64,000 nucleotides of DNA from Congeria kusceri (taxonomy: Eukaryota > Mollusca > Bivalvia > Myida > Dreissenidae): the NCBI GenBank assembly GCA_027627225.1, contig CM051034.1:6006858-6070857 (forward strand), read 5' to 3'. Positions 1 to 11,800 of this stretch are shown here, piece by piece. The position numbers and the translations under genes are program-made. Every line of letters begins with the position of its first letter. Positions within the stretch are counted from its first letter, which is position 1. Under the pieces are notes generated by a model that did not search any database, had not been told where the DNA came from, and worked only from the letters and a program-made list of their open reading frames with translations.

Positions 1-1026
1 TCGGTCTGTTGGTTGGTAGACCAGTTATCATTTCCGCACGCTTTAAGTTTAACAGTTTTCATCCAATCTTCACCAAACCTCATAAAAATGTTTGTGGCCA
101 AGGTATCTTATCCAGGTTTGATTACCAGCCAAACCCAGGAGTTATGGCCCTTGAAATATATAAAATCTGCATTGTTAGCTGTTTTTGCTCTCCAACAGTT
201 TTGATCCAATCTTCACCAATCTTGCTGAAAATGTTTGTGGCCATAACATCTCAACCAAGTTCAATAATCAGCCAAATTGCCACAGGAATTGTTGAGTTAT
301 GACCCTTGAATGATATAAAATTGGCACTTTTAGACGTTTCCCCTGTCCAAGTTCAACAGTTTTCATCCAATCTTCACCAGACTTCAGGAAAATGTGTGTG
401 GCCACAATATCTCAGCCAAGCTTGCTAATCGGCCAAATCGCCCCAGGAAGTACAGAGCTATGGCCCTTGATTTATCTAAAATTGGCCTTTTTAGCAGTAT
501 ACACTCTCTATGTCTAACAGTTTTCATTCAACCCTCATCACAGGGCTTTCATTAACTTTTGAAAACTGGAATTTTGAACTTCCTGGCCTCTAATTTTGGA
601 AGTGTTGCTCATATTTGAAAGTTTTGACAGTATTGCGCTACAGAAGTCCTGAGCGTTTCAGAAATGCATATATTAAGTATAAAATTCAAGGTTTTTAAGG
701 CCAGTTCTTTGTCATCAAGTGCTTATATGCCAGTTTATTCAGTGAAAGATGTATACATTTAGAAAAATTTCTTAATTTTTCTTCTAACTTGTTCATCCTT
801 ACATGATGGAACTTCTTTGGCTGCAATTTTGGAAGTTCTGCAACTTCCATGGCTGCAATTTTGGAAGTTCTGCAACTTCCATGGCTGCAATTTTGGAAGT
901 TCTGCGACAAAAACTGGGAGTAAATAACTCCCAAACTTCCCTTAATGGAAGCCCTGTCATCAAACTTTATACTTTAGATTGCATTTAACCTAGAGGGGCA
1001 TAACTGTTTTACAAACAACTCTTGTT
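1..1026. mobile_element. Hairpin-ended tandem-repeat element (left end cut), hosting a MITE
   Basis: Four diverged units of about 155 bp, each with an AACAGTTTTCATCCAATC-like start. The 3' terminus has GAGGGGCATAACTG, an ACTGTTTTACAAACA hairpin and CTCTTGTTTC. It shares its plan with the other Helentron/pearl-like cassettes below. It is interrupted by the 541-956 insertion. Confidence 0.6.
541..956. mobile_element. hAT-like MITE with 6-bp target duplication
   Basis: Terminal inverted repeats CAGGGCTTTCATTAA and TTAATGGAAGCCCTG, flanked by TCATCA at 535-540 and 957-962. No coding capacity. Inside are three 32-bp repeats, each with the palindrome GGAAGTTCTGCAACTTCC. CAGGG ends suggest hAT, though hAT usually duplicates 8 bp. 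Confidence 0.75.
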
Positions 1027-1036
1027 TCAATTTCTA

Positions 1037-1545
1037 TAGCTTGGTTGCCGGAGTCTTATTGAGACTCTTTTGAGTCTGTTTTCTGAGGACAGAGATTTCA
1101 ATAGAATTTAAAAACCAGGAGTCAAATGGTATTTTGAGGGGTCAAAATGAAAACTTCAGGGGTTAAAATACTGAAATCACAAGATTTTTTTTCTTTGCAT
1201 ATTGGTAAATGCTCTGTTAATGACAATTTGTGATCATAAATGTTAAGAACTTTGCAAAAAACACCTTTAGTATAGGTAAAAATATTATTTTCTAGTGCTT
1301 TTGAAGTTGGAAAACGGAAAATGGAAAACAGGTGCATCACAATGATGCATGGCAGATTATTTGCTTGAGTCAAAAATTAATAAATTGAAATTTGCTTGCA
1401 TCAAAAAGCAGGATTCTGCATCTATTGAAATCCCTGTGAGATCAAGTAGTTGGTGTCTTTTGATGAAGATCGTTGAAACGCTGCCAGAGTAGTGACTGAA
1501 CTTGCGACCTTCCGATCGCTTTGATGAACACCAACTATATCAAAA
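1037..1545 (-). mobile_element. tRNA-derived SINE, minus strand, split by a MITE
   Basis: Pieces 1037-1089 and 1437-1545 match the minus-strand SINE at 18105-18269 in order (GAGACTC...GAGTCTGTTT, then TTGGTGTCTTTTGA...AAGATC). The gap between them is the inserted element at 1090-1436. Confidence 0.55.
1090..1436. mobile_element. CAGGGATTT-type MITE inserted in a SINE
   Basis: Ends CAGAGATTTCAATAGA and TCTATTGAAATCCCTG are inverted repeats with one mismatch. Flanks TGAGGA and TGAGAT form an imperfect 6-bp target duplication. About 347 bp, AT-rich, non-coding. Confidence 0.65.
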
Positions 1546-1584
1546 ATATATGAAAGGCATATTTCTACACAAATACATTCATAT

Positions 1585-1912
1585 TTTGAACAAATGAACA
1601 TTATTCATTATGCTCAATCTGGTTTTAGAAAACATCACTCATGCCATACAGCTCTTATTAAACTAATAGACACATGGCTAAAAGAAGTAGATAGTGGTAA
1701 ATTGATTGATTCGTTGCTTTTAGACCAACAAAAGACCTCGTAGACCATGACATTTTACTCAGAAAATTAAAACTGTATCACTTTTCACAACGTTCAATTA
1801 AACTTTTCAATTCCTAATTAACTGACCGAAAACAAGTTGTTAAAATTGGGAACATACAATCTGAAATGCTATCGATCAAATCTGGTGTTCCACAGGGGTC
1901 AATCACACCACT
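1585..1912 (+). pseudogene. Non-LTR retrotransposon reverse transcriptase fragment, dead
   Basis: Conceptual translation shows QSGFRKHHSCHTALIKLID, then after a frameshift LVDHDILLRKLKLYHFS, and later SGVPQGS, which are reverse-transcriptase motifs of LINE elements. Frameshifts and stop codons break the frame, and the catalytic YADD block is missing. The fragment ends near the SINE insertion. Confidence 0.75.
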
Positions 1913-1933
1913 GCCATCTTCAAAGTATCAGAC

Positions 1934-2135
1934 AAAGTTAAGGTCGCGGTGGCGTAGTGGATATGGTGTCCGCCTAGCGATCGGGAGGTCCCGGGTTCGA
2001 ACCTTACTGGGATCGTTCTCAAGATCTCCCCCAAAGACACCAAGTACTGGTTCTACCCAGGAAACGGACTCGAGAGGGTCTCTATAAGCCTTCGGCTTTC
2101 GATGCAATCGAGCTAAAATAAATAGGTTTAAACTA
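1934..2135 (+). mobile_element. tRNA-derived SINE with 12-bp target duplication
   Basis: Pol III A box TGGCGTAGTGG (1951-1961) and B box GGTTCGAACC give a tRNA-like head, followed by a body and an AAAATAAATA tail. It is flanked by AAAGTATCAGAC at 1922-1933 and 2136-2147, the mark of retrotransposition. Confidence 0.85.
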
Positions 2136-2315
2136 AAAGTATCAGACTGTATCTACTTGCCTGCCAACGGGTGATAGGTTGGCACTTCGATATAAAAACT
2201 TGGAGTCCATTGTTTTGATTTTGCAACAATGCATGTACGTGTCATTAAGAAATATTTTCCCCCATAAAATGGGAAAATATGCCCCTTATGACAGCTTGAT
2301 CGTTTCATCATATAC

Positions 2316-2579
2316 AGTGCATCGTGGGAAAATCGGGCTTAATGCATGTGCATAAAGTGTCGTCCAGGATTAGCCTGTGCAGTCCGCATAGGCTAATCCA
2401 GGACGGCACTTTCTGCTTTTATGGTGTTTTCTGTTTCAAGAAAGTATCTTCTAAACATAAATCCACTGTAGGCGGAAAGTGCCGTCCCGGATTACCCTGT
2501 GCTGACTGCACAGGCTAATCCGGGATGACACTTTACGCACATGCATTAAGGCCGGATTTCCCACGACGCGCCTCATATA
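2316..2579. mobile_element. Palindromic MITE family P, copy 1
   Basis: Family plan: outer inverted ends (TGAGGCGCGTCGTGGGAAAA and its complement), then GGGCTTAATGCATGTGCG, then two internal hairpins made of GGATTAGCCTGTGC and GCACAGGCTAATCC, separated by a spacer with CTTCTAAACATAAATCCACT. This copy is nearly complete. It lies 78 bp upstream of TTC31-like exon 1. Confidence 0.85.
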
Positions 2580-2657
2580 GTTGATTCTTTTAAGTGTCAT
2601 TATGTAAGCATTTTCCTTATATGCTGATTGTCTGGTTAATTTTTGCTTCCTATGCAG

Positions 2658-2833
2658 ATTCTTTCAATGGCTCGGGCTATGATTCTTCGGATGACGATGA
2701 TGACGACGACGACGATGATTTGGATGCCGATGCACACTACTCGAATCTCTTTCCTGATAAAATCAAGCTGAAACAAGATCAAAAGAAAGCCAGAGGTGGA
2801 ATGGACGCAGCTGACAAAATGCTGTCTGCAGAG
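2658..2833 (+). CDS. TTC31: TTC31-like exon 1 (first visible): Asp run
   Basis: Acceptor TTCCTATGCAG, donor GTCAGT. The exon starts at codon position 2 and ends in phase 0. It encodes a Gly/Ser stretch, a run of about ten aspartates written with GAC/GAT codons, then a Lys-rich tail. No upstream partner exon is visible in bases 1-2650. Confidence 0.82.
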
Positions 2834-5800
2834 GTCAGTTTTCTTGGATGATTTTATAAATTGGGACATATTCAGGCTTGGCATTTATCTCATATTTTTA
2901 CATTATCTTGTTAAAGTTAGTCTTTCTAAATACAGACAAGACAAGACAAGAGTTTTATTCAAGATTAGTACAAAGTACCTGATCTAGAAAAAAAGAACAT
3001 CTGTACATGGTCAATACTTTCGGAATGTGTTCTAAAACAATGTGAAATATATGCAAATTCAAAACAGATCTAATTAAAGACAGTGCATCATAAACATACG
3101 TTACAAACATATGGAGAGTGGTGCACAGTATATTGTACAGTAAAAGATTGTTTAATTTCTAAGGAATATTTAATACAGAGCAGTATGTCTTCTAATTGCT
3201 TCGATCAAATTAATTCTAAAAGTATTTCATTTTATTTGTCTGAATATATATTTGTACATAAAGAGGCATTGGCATTTTTAAATTGAAAAAAATATCAACT
3301 AAAACACCTTCATTATGGGACAGTATTTAATATTTATTTTGTGATGATCTGTCCATACCTTTATATTAATTTTGTTCTTTTGATATACATGTATTGCTTC
3401 TCTGGAAATTCTTTCTAGGAAATAAATATTCATTAAAGAAATAAAATAACTTGAAAAAGGATATTAATGGGGTAATTATTGGATCGTTTGATCTGGTTAT
3501 TTTTAGCTCACCTGAGCACGAACTGCTCAAGGTGAGCTATTTTGGTCAGTCTGTCCGGCGTCCGGCGTCCACATTTGACTTCAAATAACTTCTTCTCTGA
3601 AACCACTAGGCGGATTTTAACCAAACTGGGATGGTCCTTTACCAGATTTCTTCAATTTATTAAAATATATTGAAAACTCTGGTTGTAATGGCAACCAAAA
3701 GCTTAAAGGCCGACAGTGGTTCTCCCGTAGAGCTTTCCAGTGATTGACAGCAGAAATGACTTGTGGTGAGAATGTACTGGTATACTAATAGTGTGGTCAG
3801 TTTGTATTTCAGACCAGGCTGGCCATGGTGCCTCGCCTTGATTTATAGGACTAGTCTTAGAGGAAATATGCATATCCGAATTTCAACATTTTAGAATCAT
3901 GATACATTGCTTTCAAATAAGATTTTCATTACAATATAATTAGGAGCATTTCAATATTAGTCAAATCATGTAATGATGATACTACATTATACATTTATAT
4001 TTTAACATTGTATATAAAACTGTATTTAGAAAAACAATATACAAAAAAAAACAATCAGATTTTTCACATTCAAATGTGACCTATATTTTAAATTATGAAA
4101 ACAAGTCAAATATAATGTTATGCATCTTTCTTAGGAAGTTGGCGCATAATTTATTTAATTATCAGTAATTAAGAACAAAAAGTTAACGTCTTGGCAAAAA
4201 ATAGAACATCTAAAGTGCAGTTATACTATTGATCAGTTAATTATCTTATTAAATTATAATGTGTTTCAAATAATGTACAATGTCAAATAACAAATTTAAA
4301 GTGGACATGTTGTAACAGTAATCAATTAAGTGTTATTGTAAGGGAATTCCCTGCAAATTTGACTTGGGCTTGAATGTTGTGCCCGGAGTTTAGTAGGGCA
4401 GCTACCTGTACCCTAGCTGAAAATTTTCCTCAGACAGCAAAACTCGAGTCAGTGATAAATGGCCCCTTTATTATTATAGCGGGATGAATGGGGTTAGCTG
4501 CCAATCACAGAAAAGTTCCCCACGGGAACCACGGTCGGCCTTTAAAAACTGGAAAACTTAAAAAATCTTCTTGTCAGAAATCACTGCCTGGATTTGACAA
4601 TAGTTTTCACAAAAATGCTCTGGGTGACCCTCGACCAAATTCCTTTAACTCATTTTGATTTGTTAAAAAACATGGCCGCCAGGGGGCAGGGCAGTTTTCC
4701 TTATATGGCTATATTGAAAACTTTAAAAATCTTTTTGTCTGAAACCACTTGCTGGATTGTAAAATATTTTCACAGCAATGTTCCTTGGGTGACCCTCTAC
4801 CAAATTCCTTAAAATTATTTTGATTCATAAAAAAAACATGGATGCCAGGGAGGCCGGGCCAGTTTTCCTTATATAACTATATTGAAAACTTTAAAAATCT
4901 CCTAGTCTGAAACCAGTGGCTGGATTTCAAAATAATTTCACAGAATTGGTCCTTGGGGGACCCTCTAACAAATTCCTTGAAATCATTTTGATTTGTTAAA
5001 AAACATGGCTGCCAGGGGGCGGGGCAGTTTCCCTTTTATGGCTATATTGAAAACTTTAAAAATCTTCTTGTCTGAAACCACTTGCTGGATTTCAAAATAA
5101 TTTCACAGAAATGCTCCTTGGGTGACCCTCTACCAAATTGCTTCAAATCATTTTGATATGTTAAAAAACGTGGCCGCCAGGGGGCGGGGCAGTTTTCCTT
5201 ATACGGCTATATTGAAAACTTTTAAATTCTTCTTTTCTGAAACCACAGGCTGGATTTCAAAATAATCTCACTTAAATGTTCCTTGGGTGACCCTCTATCA
5301 AATTCCTTGAAATCATTTTGATTTCTTAAAAAACATGGCCGCCTGGGGGCTTTGCAGTTTTTCTTATATGGCTATATTGGAAAATTAAAAAATCTTCTTG
5401 TCTGAAACCACTGGCTAAATTTCAAAGAAATTTCACATACATGTTCCTTGGGTGACCGTCTACCAAATTCCTTGAAATCATTTTGATTCGTTAAAAATAA
5501 TGGCCGCTGGGGGGTGGGACAGTTTTCCTTATATGGCTGTATTGAAATCTTAAACTATCGTTTTGTTAAAAGCCATTATGATGCTTTACACTCAGGTGAG
5601 CGAACTAGGGCCATCTTAGCCCTCTTGTATAGATGTTTACCTATCTTGAGGACAAATATCTTTTTTTACAACATCCAAAATATAAGTTTTCATTTGACTG
5701 GCAGTTTTATTTTGGATGAATACAGGAAAGAAGAAAGAATGCAGAGGAGCTGATTACAGAAGAAGAGAAGGAAAAACGACGAGCGGAGAAGCGAAGAGCG

Positions 5801-8800
5801 AAGAAAAAGGTAACAGGAATCATAATGCTTCAACAATATGGTAAACACTACATTCAAACTATGCTTCAACAATATGGTAAACACTACATTCAAACTATGC
5901 TTCAACAATATGGTAAACTCTACATTCAAACTATGCTTCAACAATATGGTAAACACTACATTCAAACTATGCTTCAACAATATGGTAAACACTACATTCA
6001 AACTATGCTTCAACAATATGGTAAACACTACATTCAAACTATGCTTCAACAACATGGTAAACACTACATTCAAACTATGCTTCAACAATATGGTAAACAC
6101 TACATTCAAACTATGCTTCAACAATATGGTAAACACTACATTCAAACTATGCTTCAACAATATGGTAAACACTACATTCAAACTATGCTTCAACAATATG
6201 GTAAACACTTCATTCAAACTATGCTTCAACAATATGGTAAACACTACATTCAAACTGGCCACTGACTCGGGAAAACTGGGAATAAGTGTTAAATATTTCC
6301 CTACTGGAAAATATCAGGGAAAAAGATAATTTTTAAACAATCAGGGAATTAGTAGGGAGGTAAAAAGAACAATCAGGGAATAATTAGGGCATTTAACCAA
6401 AGTGAAAAGAAGTCTGAAGTGAATTTATTCATTGCTGTTTTCTATGACCACAATTGAAAAGCACACACCGTCTTACATCTAAATCAACAAAGGCGTGTAT
6501 TTGCGTAAATGCCTTATTCTGAAACAATTTAAAATTTAATATTTATATACTGAATACTCAAATAATGCCAAACAGATTGTGTAAAGATTGGTAAATGTTT
6601 AACGGATATGTGACATGTGACCTGTAGTACTTTGATCGCATCGTTCAAGCTTGGTTGTAAAATGGTAGCCATATTGATGGAATTTGTGTGTTACCATTGT
6701 ACTTCATTTGGGTATTTCCAACACTCAATTAATGTAAATGAAATCACGTAATTTCAAGTAGCAAGGCCTGGCCTGATCAGTTGGTAGAGCACTGGACTGT
6801 GAGTTTAAGCCCCAGCCCCGCCTTATAACTTGTGTGGGGATTGGCGTGAAATAATTTATACGGTCAGTCTCCCTGTATCTTTGATTTAAGTAAGGCAGTT
6901 GTCAGTTAGTGGCATACGTATGTGCACTTGGTACTGGTAAACCGTTTAGATCGGCTAAGCTTGCCCAGGAAAATTATGAGTAGGTTAACTGACCGCTTTT
7001 ATATGACTGAGATACTGTTAAATACGGCGAAAAATCCAAACAAACGAACAATAATTTCAAGAACTCAGATAAATAACTCGTAACTCAATTACTTTATAAG
7101 TGATGGGGTTATACTCAACTCTGGCAAAAACCTTATCTGTTGCTCTGAAACCTCCATTGTGTATTTTGTAGAGACGGCGAGAGAAGAAGAAGCAGGGGAA
7201 GCAGGATACAGATCAGGTAGATGTGATTGTAAGTCTGACGTAGCGGGCAAGGGAGACTGTCTCGAATCTAGTTAAAAATAGTAAAATTAGTGCTGGAAAG
7301 TTTGTATCGGGTTAGAAACTGTAAATCAAATTCCCATAGGGTACCATTGTAAAATTGAAAAATCTGTCGTCGTTCGCCACTTTCTGTTATTTCAGATGTT
7401 ACGAGTCCGGTCTCTTTGGTAAGATGCTTCTCTTCTTTCAAAATTTTAAATAAAAAAGATATGTTACTTCCAAGAAAATGCATCTCACTTGATTGTAGTT
7501 GCCCGTAAGAAACAGAATACAGTCGCGATTTGGGCAGAAGCACATGCTGTCTTGACATATACTGTTGAAAATTTAAATTTCAAGTAATTCGATGTCATGA
7601 TACATCAAAATGCCCAGGAGACGCGTGATTTCCAGGAAATAACCATTTAAACCATTGTCCGTTATGTGTAATGGCTCTTTTTACAGAAGAAAAAACAAAC
7701 TATTTGATATACAGCCTACTTTCTAGAGAGCCACCGATTCCTGACTATTTACTGGTATCTACCCATCACAGTTGTGACCTGTTTAGAAATACAACATTCT
7801 TTAATTTATTGATGTTTATCATTTCACTGTTATAGATGTCTGAAATCAAGTTTCTGATACTAAAATTTTATTAAATCAAAAACAATACTTTTTCGAAAGG
7901 ACTTCCTCATTTGGAAATAAGCCATACAACTTTTCTGAATCTACTTTAAACTTGAATAAAGAGCTAATTCGACTTTTAAAAATATGTTAATTAAGAAATA
8001 GTTTTCGGTTTAGAGTTGTTTATCTGCTAATTAACAGCAATTTTGTGTTCTGATGCATAGAAATTAAACATTGGGTCCGTTAACTTGAGTAAATATAACG
8101 CATAAGAACGACAATCATCGTTTGTTAGCAGATAACCAACGATAATGCGAACACTGTTTCGATTCTAACGTGACCTGACAACATATTCCGCAATTACAAT
8201 TCGAACTATATTTTACAGTTTCTGAGCTCTTTTTGGGGTTGTTTATTGGTAGTTTAACAATGGTAACTTTTGTTCTTTGTCTATAGAAAACACTGCGCTT
8301 GTCATGTAAGAATATTAAAATTGTCACTATTTCTTAGAATGGGGAAACGATTTCCACTCAAACAATTTTTAAAGGTTTAGTAGTAATATGATGTTAAATT
8401 TGGGCATTTATTCATTTTATCATATTTTTCCAATGTGTTCTTGACAGTCTTCCTTAAGAACTTTTACAGTAACTTAAATGTGAGTTTTGGTGTTCGTCTA
8501 TTGGTCATATTTACATGTGAGGAACAAAAAAGTACAAACATGTATTGCAAAGAAGTTTATGTACTCTGTACTCTAGGGAAAGATCTAGGATCAGAAAAGG
8601 TACAGGGTGCTGCTAAACAGGAGCAGGGTGGAAAGGCGGACCAGTTCTTTGAAATTTTTTAATAATTTGTTAAATCAAGGATTTGTATGTGTCTAACTAA
8701 TCTTTCTAATTAAGGTTTTTAAAAATAGTCGATTCATTTGAGATTAAATATTTGCAAAAATATAAAGAATTTCAAAATATATTCAACATTTTTGTGTTGG

Positions 8801-11800
8801 CAGGCCCAGAGGGGCAGCAGGGGGGAACCAAAAAGGAGCAGGGCGCAGCACCCAGCACCCTGCTATTTTGCTCTAGATCTTTCACTAACTCTGGATACTT
8901 TGGGTACTTATCAAAATACTTTTTAAGCTGTGCTTGCAGTATTGAATCATGAATCATCACATTGCGCTACAGAACCAGGTGAACGATATAAGGCCATCTT
9001 GGTTCTCTTGTCCCTCAGTATCCATGTAGAACATTTTATGCCTTGTGATCACCTGATTTATGTGAGCGATTGTTTTGCTGCTTGTAGGAGGAAGGAAAGT
9101 CGAGTAAACGGAAGTCAAAGGACTCTGATCAGACCTCGGACAAGCCAAAGAAAATGGATGCCAGGTATGATCTCATGGATGCAGTAAAATTCAATGGTTT
9201 GATTATTTCTCTTATCAGCACATTGCTTCTTTTCTAAGGCCATATTTTATGTACATAAATGGCTTACATGTACTTCGTTTGCTGAATTAGTTTTAAAATG
9301 CTGATTTTTGTGAACCATCTGCGGAGAAAGGGTAATTTTTGTCCCATGATGTAATTTCTTAAATTTCACGTGTGAGATGGAATGTGCCAAATTTTAATGC
9401 AGAACATTGTAATAACCTTTTATGATCAAGACTAATTATTGGTTTAGTTAACTTCTAGTAATTTTTGCATTAAATTTTGTTGGTGCTAAATTTAATTTAT
9501 TAAGAATATTTTCTTAAATCCTATAAGAAAAACTGCTACATATATACACATAGATATTATGTTGTCTATTTATTTATGGATTTCTAAATACTTTATTTGA
9601 ATTAAAATTAAAATGAGGCGCATCGTGGGAAAACCGAACTTGATGCATGTGCGTAAAGTGTCGTCCTGGATTAGCCTATGCAGTCTGCACAGGCTAATCC
9701 AGGACGGCACTTTCCGCCTACAGTGGATTTATGTTTAGAAGAGACTTCCTTAAAACAGAAAATACCATAAAAGCGGAAAGTACCATAAAAGCGGGACGAC
9801 ACTTTACACACATGCATTAAGTCCAGTTTTCCAACGACGCGCCTCAAATGCTCTTAAGGTACCTACAAAGAGGTATTAAGTTCTGTTTGTTGGTTGTTTT
9901 CAGGGGTGATGCGTCGACATCTTCAGACGAGACAGTGAGTGGCGTAGTCTTGTAACCTGGGCTGGTATTTGCAAAGGGCAATCTTAACTTAAGATGGACT
10001 TAAAATCAGTCTCTATGACTACGAACATATTTAAGCTGAAACTGGGTTTTAATCTTAAATGTTATCCAGTGGAAATAAAAGCTCAAATGTTACAAGCATT
10101 CCCATTGATTTAATGATATGTTTATAAAATGGTACAATACATAGGGAAAGATCTAGAGCGTAATTGCAGGGTTATGCACCCTGCTCCTTTTTGGTTCCCC
10201 CCTGCTGCCCCTCTAGGCTGGTCAACACAGAAATGTTGAATATATTTTTTAATGTCATATATTTTGGTAAAAATTCAATAACCACTGAAAAGACTACGCT
10301 TAAAAATCATAATTAGAAGGACAAAACTAATAAAAGCCCAGGATTTAGCAAATTATTAAAAAATGTCAACAGACTGGTCTGGCTTTCCACCCTGCTCCTT
10401 TTTAGCAGCACCCTGTACCTTTGATGATCCTAGATCTTTCCCTAAATGCTAAACATCTAAGTAAAATTTACTAGTTTAAAACATTTTAAGGTAAAAAGAC
10501 ATGTACATGAAATAGCCACGGGCTTAATGAATTTTACGGATTTACAAAATTTACTTCAGTTTTCAATAAGGAGCTTTGTGAAGATGGGCCCAGATATGAT
10601 GTGATCGTGGTGGTGGTGGTGGTGGTGGTGGTGGTGAAGGTGATGATGATGTGGTAGTGATGATGATCATGAAAGTGATGGTTGTTGTGATGATGTTGAT
10701 GGTGGTGGTGATGTGATAGTGATGATGATCATGAAAGTGATGGTGGTTGTGATGATGATGTTGATGATGAAAATATGGTTGTGTTGATGATATTTGCTTC
10801 TATTGGCAGAGCTGCTGTTGATGTTGAATTCCTTATATTAAAGAATCCTTGAGTAATTAAAGAGACATATTGCATTTTGAAAATGTTTATTACTGAAATG
10901 TGTTGATTGAAAGTGCATAAGAAAATTATTAAAATATTTACATTTCAAATAGACATACATGGTATAACAGGGTGCAGTAAAAAAAAACATCCTGAAACAT
11001 TCAGCATAATCCAAAATATGATTGCCAGTTTCAACTGTTTCTTGATTCAGAGTTTTGATCCAAACTCGGCATTTTTCACGAAAGTGGTTAACAAAAGCAA
11101 GAAATCTCCGATGTTAGAAACTCAAACTGGGGGCAAAAGGAAGGAAAAAAGTGACGAGGAGTCGGAAGAGTTAGATCCAAAAACTTTACGATCGAGACAG
11201 TTAGCAAGTATGTACATGAAAAATGTTAACAAATTGAACTTTTTGTGTCGCCTAAACAGGGGACATACAGGGGTTACTTTTGTTGGCGGCGGTGGTCGCA
11301 GCGTTGTTGGCGGGGGTGGCGGTGGTAAAGTTTGGTTTTCGGCATAATTTCTCTTATGGTACTTGAGTTATGCCGCGTCAGGCGACACATCCGACTCGCG
11401 GTTTTCTAGTTTTCCTGAATGGCATTATGTTAGCTTATTTAGTTCTTGTTCAGTCATTCATTTCTTTTATTTATGTTCTTATATGTTTGATTTGGCATTA
11501 CAATTTCTTAATGTTGTTATATATGTTTTACGTGGGTTGGTCTAATTCTCGCATATTTTGCACTCTGAACATATCCGGATTTTAAGACAAAAATGAAATA
11601 TATCATGGTTTTCCTTTTGCAGGAATATCAAAAGAAATTTACATTAAAATATATTTTTTAAAAATGTGAGTTTTTGCTACTCGTTCCAGTCATAGTTGCT
11701 GCATATTTAAATTGACTTGTTAAAAAAAATTCCTTTCAGTAAAAGGGAATGAGATGGCTCATCTAGGTCACTATACAGCAGCAATAGAACTATTTAGTGA

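Noticed and set aside
1951..2000. A true tRNA gene
   Set aside because: A and B boxes are present, but the segment lacks a complete cloverleaf and continues into a SINE body with a target duplication.
5690..6329. Open frames of 146-190 codons on both strands over the 36-bp array
   Set aside because: A repeat unit that is a multiple of three without stops leaves several frames open. Only the frame joined to exon 2 has any case for being translated.
10907..11050. Upstream extension of exon 6
   Set aside because: The frame is open but the phase-matched acceptor at 11050 and the low-complexity, AT-rich upstream codons argue for intron.
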